Source: Hyphomicrobiales bacterium
GTDB lineage: Bacteria > Pseudomonadota > Alphaproteobacteria > Rhizobiales > Rhizobiaceae
Reading direction: 5' to 3'
Assembly: GCA_900473045.1 (NCBI GenBank)
Contig: UCKS01000025.1
Span: forward strand, 1-64,000
DNA: 64,000 nt
Made by a program: the position numbers and the translations under genes. Positions 18,855-28,366 of this stretch are shown piece after piece (the stretch's first letter is position 1; the number at the start of each line of letters is the position of its first letter). The notes under the pieces were generated by a model. It worked only from the letters and a program-made list of their open reading frames with translations. It did not search any database and was not told the origin of the DNA.

Positions 18855-19373
18855 ATGCACAGCGTCCCTACCATCGAAACAGAACGCCTGATCCTGCGCC
18901 CCTACCGCCGCGACGACTTTGTCGCCTATGCCGCGCTTTTTGCCGATCCTGAAGTCACCCGCTTCGTCGGCGGCATCCCGTTTTCGCGGGAACAGGCCTG
19001 GACGCGGTTCCTGCGCCAGATCGGCATGTGGCACTATTTCGGCTTCGGCTTTTTCGCTTTGCAGGACCGCGAGACCGGCCAGTTTATCGGCGAAGCCGGC
19101 TTTCACGACCTGCATCGCGGCATCAGTCCGTCGGTCGAAGGCACGATGGAAACCGGCTGGGCCCTGTCGCCACGCTCTCACGGCCAGGGCCTTGCAACCG
19201 AGGCCGTCACCGCCGCAATAAAATGGGGCGACCAGCATTTTCCGTCGCTGAAGAAGACCTGCATCATCGACATCGGCAACCGCGCCTCGCTGAGGGTCGC
19301 CTCGAAACTGCAGTTCAAGGAAACCGCGCGGACGACCTATCACGGGGCGAATGTGATTTTGCTGGAACGCTAA
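18855..19373 (+). CDS. GNAT-family N-acetyltransferase (RimJ/RimL type)
   Basis: 172 residues. Family features: TIETERLILRPYRRDDF at the start, METGWALSPRSHGQGLATEAVT (the acetyl-CoA-binding R/Q-x-x-G-x-A loop) and NRASLRVASKLQFKE near the end. RimJ/RimL enzymes acetylate N-termini or small amines; the substrate is not deducible. It follows the cupin gene by 42 bases, probably co-transcribed. Confidence 0.88.
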   Translation: MHSVPTIETERLILRPYRRDDFVAYAALFADPEVTRFVGGIPFSREQAWTRFLRQIGMWHYFGFGFFALQDRETGQFIGEAGFHDLHRGISPSVEGTMETGWALSPRSHGQGLATEAVTAAIKWGDQHFPSLKKTCIIDIGNRASLRVASKLQFKETARTTYHGANVILLER

Positions 19374-19739
19374 GGCGCAACCTCTTCGCATGCCGCATCG
19401 ATCCGCGGACGGCATGGCTCAACCGGGCCAAGGCTGCCGGAAACCATACCTTCATGTCCATGTTTCCCTTCCAGGTGGTGATATCGCGCCCCTTCACCGG
19501 TGCCGAAATGAGAGGGCGGGACTACTAAAGAAGAGGTAGGCTGGCTGACGTTTTCAACCAGCGCGATGTGTTATTTTCCTAGATCTGGAAATGCCTTCGG
19601 TGCCCGCCCAATCAAGTCCACAGGATCGGCACACAGCAGCCAGACATGATCGCCTTCACGATAAACGTGACGGCGCTGGTTATCCACGTGCCTGAACGTC
19701 AAAGGGCAGCGTGATTGCAGGAAAGTGCGCGGGACCACC
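19374..19739. other. Spacer before the RTX gene
   Basis: 366 bases with no convincing gene. A minus-strand open stretch (19571-19741) reads protein-like in places but has no ribosome site. The promoter of the RTX gene should lie here; no clear -35/-10 pair was seen. Confidence 0.35.
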
Positions 19740-21371
19740 ATGGTGAACATCATCATAAACAGCGGCTTCGGATATGACATCCGCGGCATCGACTTCAGCG
19801 AAATCCTCAACGCTTCGTCCTATACCCGCAGCGCAACAAGCTTTGTGGCGCAATACGCGATGGGCAAGGAGGCGTTTTCCGGTATCAACTTCGCCTATGA
19901 CAGGATGGGCGCGCCGATTGGCGGCACCGTCAAGAGCTATGCCACGTGGCACCAGGCGACGAAGGCATTCCTGGTCGAAGGCCTCAACGTCTCCATCACC
20001 AGCATTATCAATGCCGCCAAAACAGCCGGTATCGCCGATGATTTCAACGTCATCTCCAATGCCCTGGCTGGTGCCGACAACTTCAAGGGCGGCAATGGCA
20101 ACGACTATGTCAAACTGTTCGGCGGCAACGATGTTGCGACAGGAAATGGTGGCAACGATACCATATTCGGAGGAACCGGAAACGACACCATATCCGGTGG
20201 CGACGGGAACGACTGGCTGAGCGGCGACGCAGGCGCCGACAAGCTTGACGGTGGCGCGGGAACCGATACCGCATCCTATTCAACGGCAACGGCAGGCATG
20301 ACGGCAAATCTTGCCAAGGCGGCATTGAACACCGGCGATGCCAAGGGCGACGTCTATGTCTCGATCGAATATCTGATCGGCTCAAATTATGCCGACAAAC
20401 TCTACGGCAATGCCGGCGTCAATCTTCTATCCGGTGGGGCAGGCAATGACCTCCTGTCCGGGGACGCGGGCAATGACACGCTCAGAGGCGGCGCGGGCGC
20501 TGACAGGCTCGACGGCGGAGTGGGCACAGACACGGCAACCTATGCCGGCGCAACGGCAGGCGTCACGGCAAATCTCGCCAATGCAGCACTCAATACCGGC
20601 GATGCCAAGGGCGACGTGTATGTTTCGATCGAATACCTGGCCGGTTCGAGTTATGCGGACAAGCTCTACGGCAACACCGGCGCCAACCTGCTATCCGGTG
20701 GAGCAGGCAATGACCTCCTGTCCGGCGCTGCGGGGAACGACGTGCTGATAGGCGGAGCCGGTGCCGACAGGCTTGATGGTGGCGCAGGTACAGATACCGC
20801 GTCCTATTCCGGTGCAGCCGCAAGCGTTGTGGCCAACCTTGCCAACGCGACCGCCAATATCGGCGACGCAAAGGGCGATGTCTATGTCTCGATCGAAAAT
20901 CTGACCGGCACGAACTATGCCGACAAGCTCTACGGCAATACCGGTGCCAACGTGCTGTCCGGTGGGTCAGGCAACGATTTGCTGTCAGGCAATGCAGGCA
21001 ATGACACGCTTTACGGCGGCCTTGGCGCCGACAGCCTGACGGGCGGTGCAGGTGCTGATACTTTTATTTTCAAGGCCCTGTCTGACACGACGGTGGCCGC
21101 AACGGGCCGCGATACGATCTTCGATTTTTCCGGCATCGGCGGCGACCGGCTGGATCTGTCGGCCATCGATGCCAAGTCATCGGTATCAGGTGATCAGGCG
21201 TTCACGTTTATCGGGACCGCAGCATTCAGTGGCAAAGCCGGTGAACTGAACTACAGCAAGCAAGCATCGGACACCTATGTCTACGGCGATACCAACGGCG
21301 ACAAGAAGGCCGATTTCGCCATCCATCTAGATGACGCGGTCCTGCTGTCGAAGGGGTATTTCATTCTCTGA
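19740..21371 (+). CDS. Secreted RTX protein with three 88-residue repeats
   Basis: 543-residue type I secretion substrate. N-terminal domain (~1-115) lacks RTX motifs and resembles that of the RTX gene at 5463-7034. After it come nonamers such as [15 protein letters not shown], then a unit carried three times at an exact 264-base period: DTASYS-type strand, a [12 protein letters not shown] segment (20351, 20615, 20879) and YADKLYGN plus RTX nonamers. The C-terminus ([13 protein letters not shown]...) ends in GYFIL, like other RTX export signals. ATG 19740 and GTG 19725 are both possible; neither has a good ribosome site. No enzymatic motif or transporter gene nearby. Confidence 0.85.
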   Translation: MVNIIINSGFGYDIRGIDFSEILNASSYTRSATSFVAQYAMGKEAFSGINFAYDRMGAPIGGTVKSYATWHQATKAFLVEGLNVSITSIINAAKTAGIADDFNVISNALAGADNFKGGNGNDYVKLFGGNDVATGNGGNDTIFGGTGNDTISGGDGNDWLSGDAGADKLDGGAGTDTASYSTATAGMTANLAKAALNTGDAKGDVYVSIEYLIGSNYADKLYGNAGVNLLSGGAGNDLLSGDAGNDTLRGGAGADRLDGGVGTDTATYAGATAGVTANLANAALNTGDAKGDVYVSIEYLAGSSYADKLYGNTGANLLSGGAGNDLLSGAAGNDVLIGGAGADRLDGGAGTDTASYSGAAASVVANLANATANIGDAKGDVYVSIENLTGTNYADKLYGNTGANVLSGGSGNDLLSGNAGNDTLYGGLGADSLTGGAGADTFIFKALSDTTVAATGRDTIFDFSGIGGDRLDLSAIDAKSSVSGDQAFTFIGTAAFSGKAGELNYSKQASDTYVYGDTNGDKKADFAIHLDDAVLLSKGYFIL

Positions 21372-21470
21372 GCAGCAGGACATGACACATACAGCAGGCG
21401 TTACCGACGGTATTTTCCGTCAACAAATACCTGTATTCCGTCAACATGACGCATCGCCGCCGGAAAAAGT

Positions 21471-22091
21471 CTACTCAGCCTTCGGTGCCGGAAACTCTGC
21501 CAGCCGTGCGGCATAGCGGGCCATCGTATCGACTTCGAAATTGACGAAATCGCCCGCCTTGCGCTGGCCCCACGTCGTTACTTCCAGCGAATGACGGATC
21601 AAAAGCACGTCGAAATCGGTGCCGTTGACGGCATTGACCGTCAGGGATGTGCCATCCAGCGCAATGGAGCCCTTCGGCGCGACGAATTTCGCCAGATGCT
21701 CTGGCGCGCGCAGGCGAAACCGGGTGGCCTCGCCTTCCGCCTCGACGGAGAGGATTTCCGCCTTGTCATCGACATGACCGGACACCATGTGACCACCCAG
21801 TTCGTCGCCGATCTTCAGCGAGCGTTCCAGATTGATCTTCTGGTTGACCGTCCAGGATGAAATCGTCGTCAGCCGCAAAGCCTCCTCCCAGGCCTCGACC
21901 TCGAACCAGCGGCCATTGGCGCCTTCTTCCGGCAACGTCGTCACCGTCAGGCAGACGCCGGAGCAGGCGATCGAGGCGCCGATGTCGATGCCCTTCGGAT
22001 CATAGGCGGTGGCGATGCGCAGCTTGATGCCCTCATCGAGGGCCGTAATGGTTTCGACTGTGCCGATATCGGTGATAATGCCGGTAAACAT
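21471..22091 (-). CDS. ribE: Riboflavin synthase alpha chain
   Basis: Dismutates two lumazines to riboflavin. 206 residues with the duplicated lumazine-binding fold: start MFTGIITDIGTVETI, ASIACSGVCLTV, and second repeat GDELGGHMVSGHVD with SIALDGTSLTVNAV. ATG overlaps the ribD stop by one base (TGATG). Also called ribC in some rhizobia. Confidence 0.95.
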   Translation of the reverse strand: MFTGIITDIGTVETITALDEGIKLRIATAYDPKGIDIGASIACSGVCLTVTTLPEEGANGRWFEVEAWEEALRLTTISSWTVNQKINLERSLKIGDELGGHMVSGHVDDKAEILSVEAEGEATRFRLRAPEHLAKFVAPKGSIALDGTSLTVNAVNGTDFDVLLIRHSLEVTTWGQRKAGDFVNFEVDTMARYAARLAEFPAPKAE

Positions 22092-23215
22092 CAGAGCGTT
22101 CTTTCGTATTCGTAGGTGTCGAGAAGGTCGTCACCAAATGTGTCTGTCCGCCTGTGGACGAAACCCACCGGGATCAGTTGCCTGTCAATTGGGGATGGTA
22201 CCCCCTGCTCGCCAAGGCTGAGCGGCGCGGTAAACAGAAGAATCCGGTCAACCAGCCCGTCATTGAGGAATTGCTGCGCCGTGCGCGCCCCGCCTTCGAC
22301 CAGAAGCGAGGAGACGCCTCGCGTCGCCAGAGCCGCCAGCAGATCGGCCGGCACCTCCGGGTCGCAGACCACGACCTCGACACTGGCTGCCTCGAGTGCC
22401 TGCTGGCGCGCTAAAAAAGCAACCGAGCCATCGCTCTGGCCGGTCACGACCAAGACCGGCACTGTGCGGGCCGTCTGCGCCAGTTTCGAGGTCACCGGCA
22501 GGTCGAGATCGCCATCGATGACGATGCGCAATGGCGAGCGGTGCTCCAGTCCGGGGATACGGGCAGTCAGTTCCGGATCGTCGGCAATCGCCGTACCGAT
22601 GCCGACAAGGATGGCGTCTGTCTCAACCCGCAGCCGATGGACGATCTCCCGCGCCGGCGCGCCGGTGATGGACACCTGCCCCTGCCCTTTGATGCCGATC
22701 ATGCCATCGGCGGAAACGGCAAGTTTGAGAGTCACATACGGCCGGTTGTTGCGCTTGCGCATGAGGTAGCCCTCAAGCTCGCGCTCGCCCTCCTCTTCCA
22801 GCACACCGGTGACGACTTCGATGCCGGCATCGCGCAGCTTCTCCAGCCCATGGCCCGAAACACGCTCATCCGGATCGACCACGGCGACCACAACCCGGGC
22901 AACGCCGGCCGCAATCAACGCATCGGCACAGGGCGGCGTCTTGCCATGATGGGAACAGGGTTCGAGCGTGACATAGGCCGTGGCCCCGCGCGCGGCGGGT
23001 CCTGCGGCCGCCAGGGCCTGCGTCTCCGCGTGCGGCCTGCCACCGGTGGCCGTGACGGCGCTGCCGACAATTTTCGCCCCGTCGCCGTCGTTGCGGACGA
23101 TGACACAGCCCACCGAAGGGTTGGAGGCTGTCGCCCCGAGGTGCTGGTGTGCGAGGCGCAGTGCCTCTGCCATGAAACGCTCGTCTTCAGCCATGTCCGC
23201 CATCTCGATGCCCAT
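22091..23215 (-). CDS. ribD: Bifunctional riboflavin deaminase/reductase RibD
   Basis: Two steps of riboflavin synthesis: zinc deaminase then NADPH reductase. 374 residues. Deaminase motifs HAETQALAAAG and PCSHHGKTPPCADALI bind zinc; the reductase part follows from about residue 155 (RPYVTLKLAVSADGMIG and SSLLVEGGARTAQQFL). Start may be at codons 1, 5 or 8; GAGGG is next to the first ATG. Coupled to ribE. Confidence 0.94.
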   Translation of the reverse strand: MGIEMADMAEDERFMAEALRLAHQHLGATASNPSVGCVIVRNDGDGAKIVGSAVTATGGRPHAETQALAAAGPAARGATAYVTLEPCSHHGKTPPCADALIAAGVARVVVAVVDPDERVSGHGLEKLRDAGIEVVTGVLEEEGERELEGYLMRKRNNRPYVTLKLAVSADGMIGIKGQGQVSITGAPAREIVHRLRVETDAILVGIGTAIADDPELTARIPGLEHRSPLRIVIDGDLDLPVTSKLAQTARTVPVLVVTGQSDGSVAFLARQQALEAASVEVVVCDPEVPADLLAALATRGVSSLLVEGGARTAQQFLNDGLVDRILLFTAPLSLGEQGVPSPIDRQLIPVGFVHRRTDTFGDDLLDTYEYERTL

Positions 23216-23273
23216 CCCTCACCCTTAAGACGTCAAACGCCGCCCTTTCGGGCGGCGCAAGTATTGGCATCCA

Positions 23274-23750
23274 TCAGGCGCCGGGATCGCGCGCAATCTT
23301 GGCACTGATCTCGGCGATCACCTTCTCGAAATCATCCGCATGGGAGAAATCGCGATAGACCGACGCGTAGCGGACGAAGGCAACGTCATCGAGGCCTTTC
23401 AAAGCCTCGAGCACCTGCAGGCCGATTTCTTCCGACGGAATTTCCGTTTCGCCGGAGCTTTCCAGCCGCCGGACGATACCCGACACCGCGCGCTCGATCC
23501 GGTCGCGATCGATCGGCCGCTTGCGCAGCGCGATCTCGAACGACCTGAGCAGCTTGTCGCGGTCGAACGGTGCCTTGCGGCCGGTCTTCTTCAGGATCAT
23601 CAGCTCCCTGAGCTGCACCCTTTCGAAGGTCGTGAAGCGGCCACCACAATCCGGGCAGATGCGCCGGCGGCGGATGGCGGCGCCGTCCTCCGCAGGACGG
23701 CTGTCCTTCACCTGGCTGTCTTCCGATCCGCAATAGGGGCAGCGCATCAA
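23274..23750 (-). CDS. nrdR: Ribonucleotide-reductase repressor NrdR
   Basis: 158 residues. N-terminal zinc ribbon with [15 protein letters not shown] and [16 protein letters not shown], then an ATP-cone domain ([21 protein letters not shown]). It represses nrd genes by sensing ATP/dATP. Stands between glyA and ribD in the common rhizobial order. Confidence 0.95.
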   Translation of the reverse strand: MMRCPYCGSEDSQVKDSRPAEDGAAIRRRRICPDCGGRFTTFERVQLRELMILKKTGRKAPFDRDKLLRSFEIALRKRPIDRDRIERAVSGIVRRLESSGETEIPSEEIGLQVLEALKGLDDVAFVRYASVYRDFSHADDFEKVIAEISAKIARDPGA

Positions 23751-23774
23751 GGCTCCTTTAGGAGAGGTATGGGA

Positions 23775-25076
23775 TCAAAGGTAGGGGTACATGGGGAAAC
23801 GGTCGGTCAACTTGACCACCTTTTCACGAACACCGGCTTCAACCGTAGCATTGCCTTCGTCGGAATTGGCGACTTTCAGACCATCGAGTACTTCGACGAT
23901 CAGGTTGCCGATGTCGCGGAAGTCGGCTTCCTTGAAACCGCGCGTCGTGCCGGCCGGCGTACCGAGGCGAATACCGGAGGTGACGAAGGGCTTTTCCGGA
24001 TCGAACGGGATACCGTTCTTGTTGCAGGTGATGAAGGCACGGCCAAGCGCTGTTTCCGCCCGCTTGCCGGTGGCGTTCTTCTTGCGAAGATCCACCAGCA
24101 TCAGATGGTTGTCGGTACCGCCTGAGACGATATCGAGGCCGCCGGCAACCAGCGTTTCCGACAGTGCCTTGGCGTTCTTGACGATCTGGGCTGCATAATC
24201 CTGGAATTCCGGCTGCAAGGCTTCTCCGAGTGCCACGGCCTTGGCGGCGATGACGTGCATCAGCGGGCCACCCTGCAGGCCCGGGAAAACGGCCGAGTTG
24301 AACTTCTTGGCCAGTGCCTCGTCATTGGTAAGGATCATGCCGCCACGCGGGCCGCGCAGCGACTTGTGCGTGGTGGTGGTGGCAACATGGCAATGCGGGA
24401 ATGGCGACGGATGCTGGTTGCCGGCAACGAGGCCCGCAATGTGGGCCATGTCGACCATCAGATAGGCGCCGACTTCATCGGCAATCTCGCGGAAACGCTT
24501 CCAGTCCCAGATGCGGGAATAGGCAGTGCCACCGGCGATGATCAGCTTGGGCTTATGTTTGCGGGCCGATTCGGCAACGGCGTCCATGTCGAGCAGGTTG
24601 TCGCCTTCGCGCACGCCGTAGGACACGACGTTGAACCACTTGCCGGACATGTTGACCGGCGAACCATGCGTCAGGTGGCCACCCGAATTGAGGTCGAGCC
24701 CCATGAACGTGTCGCCCGGCTGCAGCAGCGCCAGGAACACGGCCTGATTCATCTGCGAACCCGAGTTCGGCTGGACGTTGGCAAAACCGACACCGAACAG
24801 CTTCTTGGCGCGCTCGATGGCGAGTTCCTCGGCAATGTCGACAAACTGGCAGCCGCCGTAATAGCGCTTGCCCGGATAACCCTCGGCGTACTTGTTGGTC
24901 ATGATCGAGCCCTGGGCTTCGAGCACGGCGCGCGAAACGATGTTTTCAGAGGCGATCAGTTCGATCTCGTGGCGCTGGCGGCCCAGCTCCTTCTCGATAG
25001 CGCCGAAAATATCCGGATCGGTGTCGGCAAGCGAACGGCTGAAGAAAACATCGGGGTTGACGACGGAAGCGCTCAT
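23775..25076 (-). CDS. glyA: Serine hydroxymethyltransferase
   Basis: PLP enzyme converting serine and tetrahydrofolate to glycine and methylene-THF. 433 residues. PLP-lysine motif [14 protein letters not shown] is visible, with family text [19 protein letters not shown] and [19 protein letters not shown] 25076 with AAGGAG eight bases upstream is chosen over a TTG at 25082. Confidence 0.95.
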   Translation of the reverse strand: MSASVVNPDVFFSRSLADTDPDIFGAIEKELGRQRHEIELIASENIVSRAVLEAQGSIMTNKYAEGYPGKRYYGGCQFVDIAEELAIERAKKLFGVGFANVQPNSGSQMNQAVFLALLQPGDTFMGLDLNSGGHLTHGSPVNMSGKWFNVVSYGVREGDNLLDMDAVAESARKHKPKLIIAGGTAYSRIWDWKRFREIADEVGAYLMVDMAHIAGLVAGNQHPSPFPHCHVATTTTHKSLRGPRGGMILTNDEALAKKFNSAVFPGLQGGPLMHVIAAKAVALGEALQPEFQDYAAQIVKNAKALSETLVAGGLDIVSGGTDNHLMLVDLRKKNATGKRAETALGRAFITCNKNGIPFDPEKPFVTSGIRLGTPAGTTRGFKEADFRDIGNLIVEVLDGLKVANSDEGNATVEAGVREKVVKLTDRFPMYPYL

Positions 25077-25204
25077 TCTCAAAGCTCCTTAAGAGGCGGT
25101 GGCACGGTGTTTACCGTCCTCGCATGGCAAGGGCAATACGGGCTGTGCGATTTGCGCCATTTCCCCCATCTGCCGCGCCGGGAATGCGATAGGAACCGGG
25201 AATG

Positions 25205-25240
25205 CAAAAGGCCGCGCCTTTTCGGGGCGCGGCCTTCGAT
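25205..25240 (-). terminator. Rho-independent terminator of the L,D-transpeptidase gene
   Basis: AAGGCCGCGCC (25208-25218) pairs with GGCGCGGCCTT (25226-25236), followed on the minus strand by CTTTTGC. It stands about 20 bases after the transpeptidase stop and upstream of glyA. Confidence 0.85.
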
Positions 25241-25257
25241 GAAACAATGCGGCAGGC

Positions 25258-26583
25258 TTATTGCGGCAGGTTGTCGCGCTCGACGGAACCGGCGGCCTGC
25301 TCGATGCCGGTCGTGGTCTGCAGCGCCAGTTCCTGCTCGCCATCCATCTCATAGATGTCGTCGCGGAACTGCACGATGCCGTCGGTGGCAGCCCAGGCGG
25401 TGATGTACTTGAAATAGACCGGCACTTCGACCGCCAGCTTGATCGGCGAGTTCTGACCGGCACGGATCGTCGCCTCGATCTGCTGACGCGACCAGCCGGG
25501 CGTATCGCGCAGCAGCCAGGTCGTCAGGTCGCGGACGTTCTGGACACGCACGCAGCCGGAACTCTCAAAGCGGGCGAGCTTGTTGAACAGGCCCTGCTGC
25601 GGCGTATCGTGCATGTACTCGTTGTTCGGGTTGTGGAAGTTGATCTTCGTCGAGGCCATGGCGTTGGTCTTGCCCGGATCCTGACGGAAGGTCAGGTTCG
25701 GCGCCTTCTCGGCATTCCAGTCGATCGTCTCCGGGGAGACCTCGTTGCCCTTGCCGTCTATCAGGCGGATCGAGTTCTTCTTCAGATATTCCGGATCCTT
25801 GCGCATCAACGGAACGATATCCTTCTCGACGATCGAGCGTGGCGATGTCCAATAGGGGTTGAGGATGACCTCGTAGATCTTCGAATTGATGATGTGGGTC
25901 TGGCGGCTGATACGGCCGACAACGGCTGTGTGGCGTGTCGCAACGCGGCCATTTTCGACGGCTTCGATATAGGCTGCCGGAATATTGACCAGCACGTAGC
26001 GTTCGCCGAGATCGCCCGACATCGACTGCAGGCGGACGATATTGGTGTTCAGCTGGCCGAGGCGCACATCGGCGGCAATGTTCAGCGCCTTCACCGAATA
26101 TTCGCCGAGCACGCCGTCCGCCGGCAGGCCGTGACGGGCCTGGAAGCGCTTGACCGCGCCATCGACATAGCTGTCGAAGGAGTTGGAAATACCGGCGGAT
26201 TGCGGCAGGTCGCCCGAAATGATCAGGCGCTGGCGCAGGGCCTGCACAGATGGATCGACGACGCCCATTTCCAGGCGAACCGACGAATTGACCTGTGGCC
26301 AGCCGCCCGCCGAAACGATCTGCTGGTACTGGCCAACGGCGTTCTGGGTATTAGTCAGCGTATTGATGCCGAAGATCGGTGTGTTGGAGACGACGGCCGT
26401 GGCACTGCGCGAGGCCTTGGCGTCGAACTGATCGTCCCAGGCGCCGCGGCGTGGTGCATTGATGATATCGTCAAGCGCATCCTGCGCAAACGCGCCACCG
26501 GCGAATGTTGCAGCGCCGAAAGCCGCCGCCGAGGCAAGGAAGCCACGACGCGACAGTGCATCAATTCCGGGTTTCTTCGACAT
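25258..26583 (-). CDS. ldtP: Periplasmic L,D-transpeptidase (YkuD/YcbB type)
   Basis: 441-residue enzyme that forms 3-3 peptidoglycan crosslinks or attaches proteins. Its signal SRRGFLASAAAFGAATFAGG has the twin-arginine pattern, so Tat export is likely. A peptidoglycan-binding region (YVDGAVKRFQARHGLPADGVL) precedes the YkuD domain, with catalytic pieces MHDTPQQGLF (His) and ESSGCVRVQN (Cys). The ATG at 26583 is preferred to a leader at 26595. The neighbouring regulator LdtR is a known partner of such an enzyme in Liberibacter and Sinorhizobium, so the symbol is by context. Confidence 0.88.
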   Translation of the reverse strand: MSKKPGIDALSRRGFLASAAAFGAATFAGGAFAQDALDDIINAPRRGAWDDQFDAKASRSATAVVSNTPIFGINTLTNTQNAVGQYQQIVSAGGWPQVNSSVRLEMGVVDPSVQALRQRLIISGDLPQSAGISNSFDSYVDGAVKRFQARHGLPADGVLGEYSVKALNIAADVRLGQLNTNIVRLQSMSGDLGERYVLVNIPAAYIEAVENGRVATRHTAVVGRISRQTHIINSKIYEVILNPYWTSPRSIVEKDIVPLMRKDPEYLKKNSIRLIDGKGNEVSPETIDWNAEKAPNLTFRQDPGKTNAMASTKINFHNPNNEYMHDTPQQGLFNKLARFESSGCVRVQNVRDLTTWLLRDTPGWSRQQIEATIRAGQNSPIKLAVEVPVYFKYITAWAATDGIVQFRDDIYEMDGEQELALQTTTGIEQAAGSVERDNLPQ

Positions 26584-27130
26584 GTTTCCTACCATCCAAT
26601 GCTGCTACGCAAAACGCAGAGCTATCACGAACACGGTTAACAAACATAAACTATACTTGCAGCTCCCTGCCCGCCGTTCATATCTGTGAGATCATGAATG
26701 CAACTAGCGGCCAGTCGCCGATTGGCAACAGAAGCAACGCAAAATCCGCATTCTCGTGTCTCGTCGCTCTCACAGTAATATGGCCGATTCGTGTCACCCA
26801 GCCGCGACGTCACACGCCACAGCCTCCGCATTGAACGGTGCGGCATTCCGGAGACACTGCTGCGGTGCTTCGCTGCGCCCCGGAAAGGGGTCAAGAGACT
26901 GCACTGGGGCGTTCATTTCTTTGAAACAGGGAAATTTGCGCGTGGCGCGGGCCGGGATTGATCCCATGCCGGAGGTCATCGATCTTCAGCCCCTCCAACG
27001 AGCACGGCTTCAGTCGACAACGCATCAATCAGACCAGAAAACGGTGGTGCTGTGCACCCTATGTCCGCTTCTCATCCTGCGGCGTTAAAGCCGCAGGAGA
27101 GGAGAAACAGCAGTCGGTTCATGATGCTGA
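26584..27130. other. Long intergenic region between ldtP and ldtR
   Basis: 547 bases without a supported gene. Near 26645-26658 an AT-rich motif (minus strand AAGTATAGTTTATG) resembles one upstream of ldtR. At 27075-27098 there is a perfect nine-base hairpin, TCCTGCGGC/GCCGCAGGA with loop GTTAAA, just after the ldtR stop; no T-run follows. The rest shows nothing distinctive. Confidence 0.35.
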
Positions 27131-27643
27131 TCAGAGCTTGTAGAGCATCGTGTCGTTCCAGAAGCGGTCGAGGCGCTGCAGGAGCTTGTTCATCTGGCCG
27201 AACTCGTCGGTGCCGATGCCGCCGACCTTCTGGATCGAGCCGATATGGCGTTCATAGAGCTTGGCAACCGTTTCAGCGATCTCCTGGCCCTCGTCCGTCA
27301 GGCTGATGCGGACCGAGCGGCGGTCGACGCGCGAGCGCTGGTGATTGATGAAGCCGAGATCAACCAGCTTTTTAACATTGTAGGATACGTTGGAGCCGAG
27401 ATAGTAACCGCGCGAGCGCAGTTCGCCGGCCGTCAGTTCCGAATTGCCGATGTTGAAGAGGAGAAGTGCCTGGACGGCGTTGACATCGGAGCGGCCCGAC
27501 CGGTCGAATTCGTCCTTGACGACATCGAGCAGACGGCGGTGAAGACGCTCAACAAGGTGAAGGGATTCCATGTAGAGCGAACGGATCGCATCTTCGTGGG
27601 GATCTTTGACGGCAACGGCCTGCGGTTTCATTTTGGTGTTCAT
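27131..27643 (-). CDS. ldtR: MarR-family regulator LdtR
   Basis: 170-residue MarR winged-helix regulator. DNA-binding part: SELTAGELRSRGYYLGSNVSYNVKK (helix-turn-helix) and HQRSRVDRRSVRISLTDEG (wing). It matches the LdtR group that controls an L,D-transpeptidase and stress tolerance in rhizobia and Liberibacter. Gene order here, ldtR upstream of ldtP on the same strand, supports the name. The AT-rich stretch upstream (27715-27731) could be its own binding site. Confidence 0.88.
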   Translation of the reverse strand: MNTKMKPQAVAVKDPHEDAIRSLYMESLHLVERLHRRLLDVVKDEFDRSGRSDVNAVQALLLFNIGNSELTAGELRSRGYYLGSNVSYNVKKLVDLGFINHQRSRVDRRSVRISLTDEGQEIAETVAKLYERHIGSIQKVGGIGTDEFGQMNKLLQRLDRFWNDTMLYKL

Positions 27644-27774
27644 GATGACTGCCTCACTGTTTTGTTTGGCGGTGTATGTTTCTCTTCCCGCCTTGAGGTA
27701 GACACTATCGAATACGTATAAAATTCTACTTAAACACCAGCCTTAACAGCGCCTTACTATCCACAGCCCTTGTA

Positions 27775-28212
27775 TCAGGGTAAATCAATTCTTGCAGCCC
27801 GCGCCTGGCGTAGCCGCTGATAGAAGATCGCAGCCCGGAAAAGCACGAAGGTAACAGCCACTGCGGCATGCAGGCTGACGAGTAGCGGCTTCTCCCCGAA
27901 GATCTGCGGATAGACCGCAAACATGACGACTTCCGCCCCTGCCGCAACAACCCAGATCACCGGTCCCCAGGACACCAGCAACCACAATCCGAGCGCTGCG
28001 ACGGGGTAGACGACGGCAAGGGCTGTGGCTGCCACGCGCCAAGGCACCGGTAGCAAATCAAACCGTCCGCCGCCGCCGAACGAGAAGCCGATCAGCATTG
28101 CCCAGTAGTTGAGGCCGAACCAGAAACACGACACGGCCACCAGCCGCAGGAACAATCCGAACAGCGTTTCGGTGAGTGAAAGTTTGGGGATTTTGACAGA
28201 ATCAAGGGCCAT
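27775..28212 (-). CDS. Conserved inner-membrane protein
   Basis: 145 residues with about four hydrophobic segments (LFLRLVAVSCFWFGLNYWAM, VAATALAVVYPVAALGLWLL, VIWVVAAGAEVVMFAVY, VSLHAAVAVTFVLFRAAIF). Possibly the rhizobial DUF6163 family, though I am not certain. The upstream part of the open frame (to 28332) looks non-coding. The ATG has no good ribosome site. Confidence 0.65.
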   Translation of the reverse strand: MALDSVKIPKLSLTETLFGLFLRLVAVSCFWFGLNYWAMLIGFSFGGGGRFDLLPVPWRVAATALAVVYPVAALGLWLLVSWGPVIWVVAAGAEVVMFAVYPQIFGEKPLLVSLHAAVAVTFVLFRAAIFYQRLRQARAARIDLP

Positions 28213-28366
28213 GCTGGCGAAGATAGGTCCCCGGCGAGCGCTTTGCCAGACGGTTATTTTGCCCGCCCCGCACCACGATGGCTGCATTGTTGAGACCCGA
28301 AGCTTCCATCCCTTTACCAGGCCGGAGCACAAGCGACCATGGCAAGACGCACAATGCGGCTGGTGA

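Noticed and set aside
19571-19741. Short minus-strand frame divergent from the RTX gene
   Set aside because: Partly protein-like text but no ribosome site and no family; could be a remnant.
25083-25204. Glycine riboswitch before glyA
   Set aside because: No matching tandem aptamer pattern seen in the short leader.
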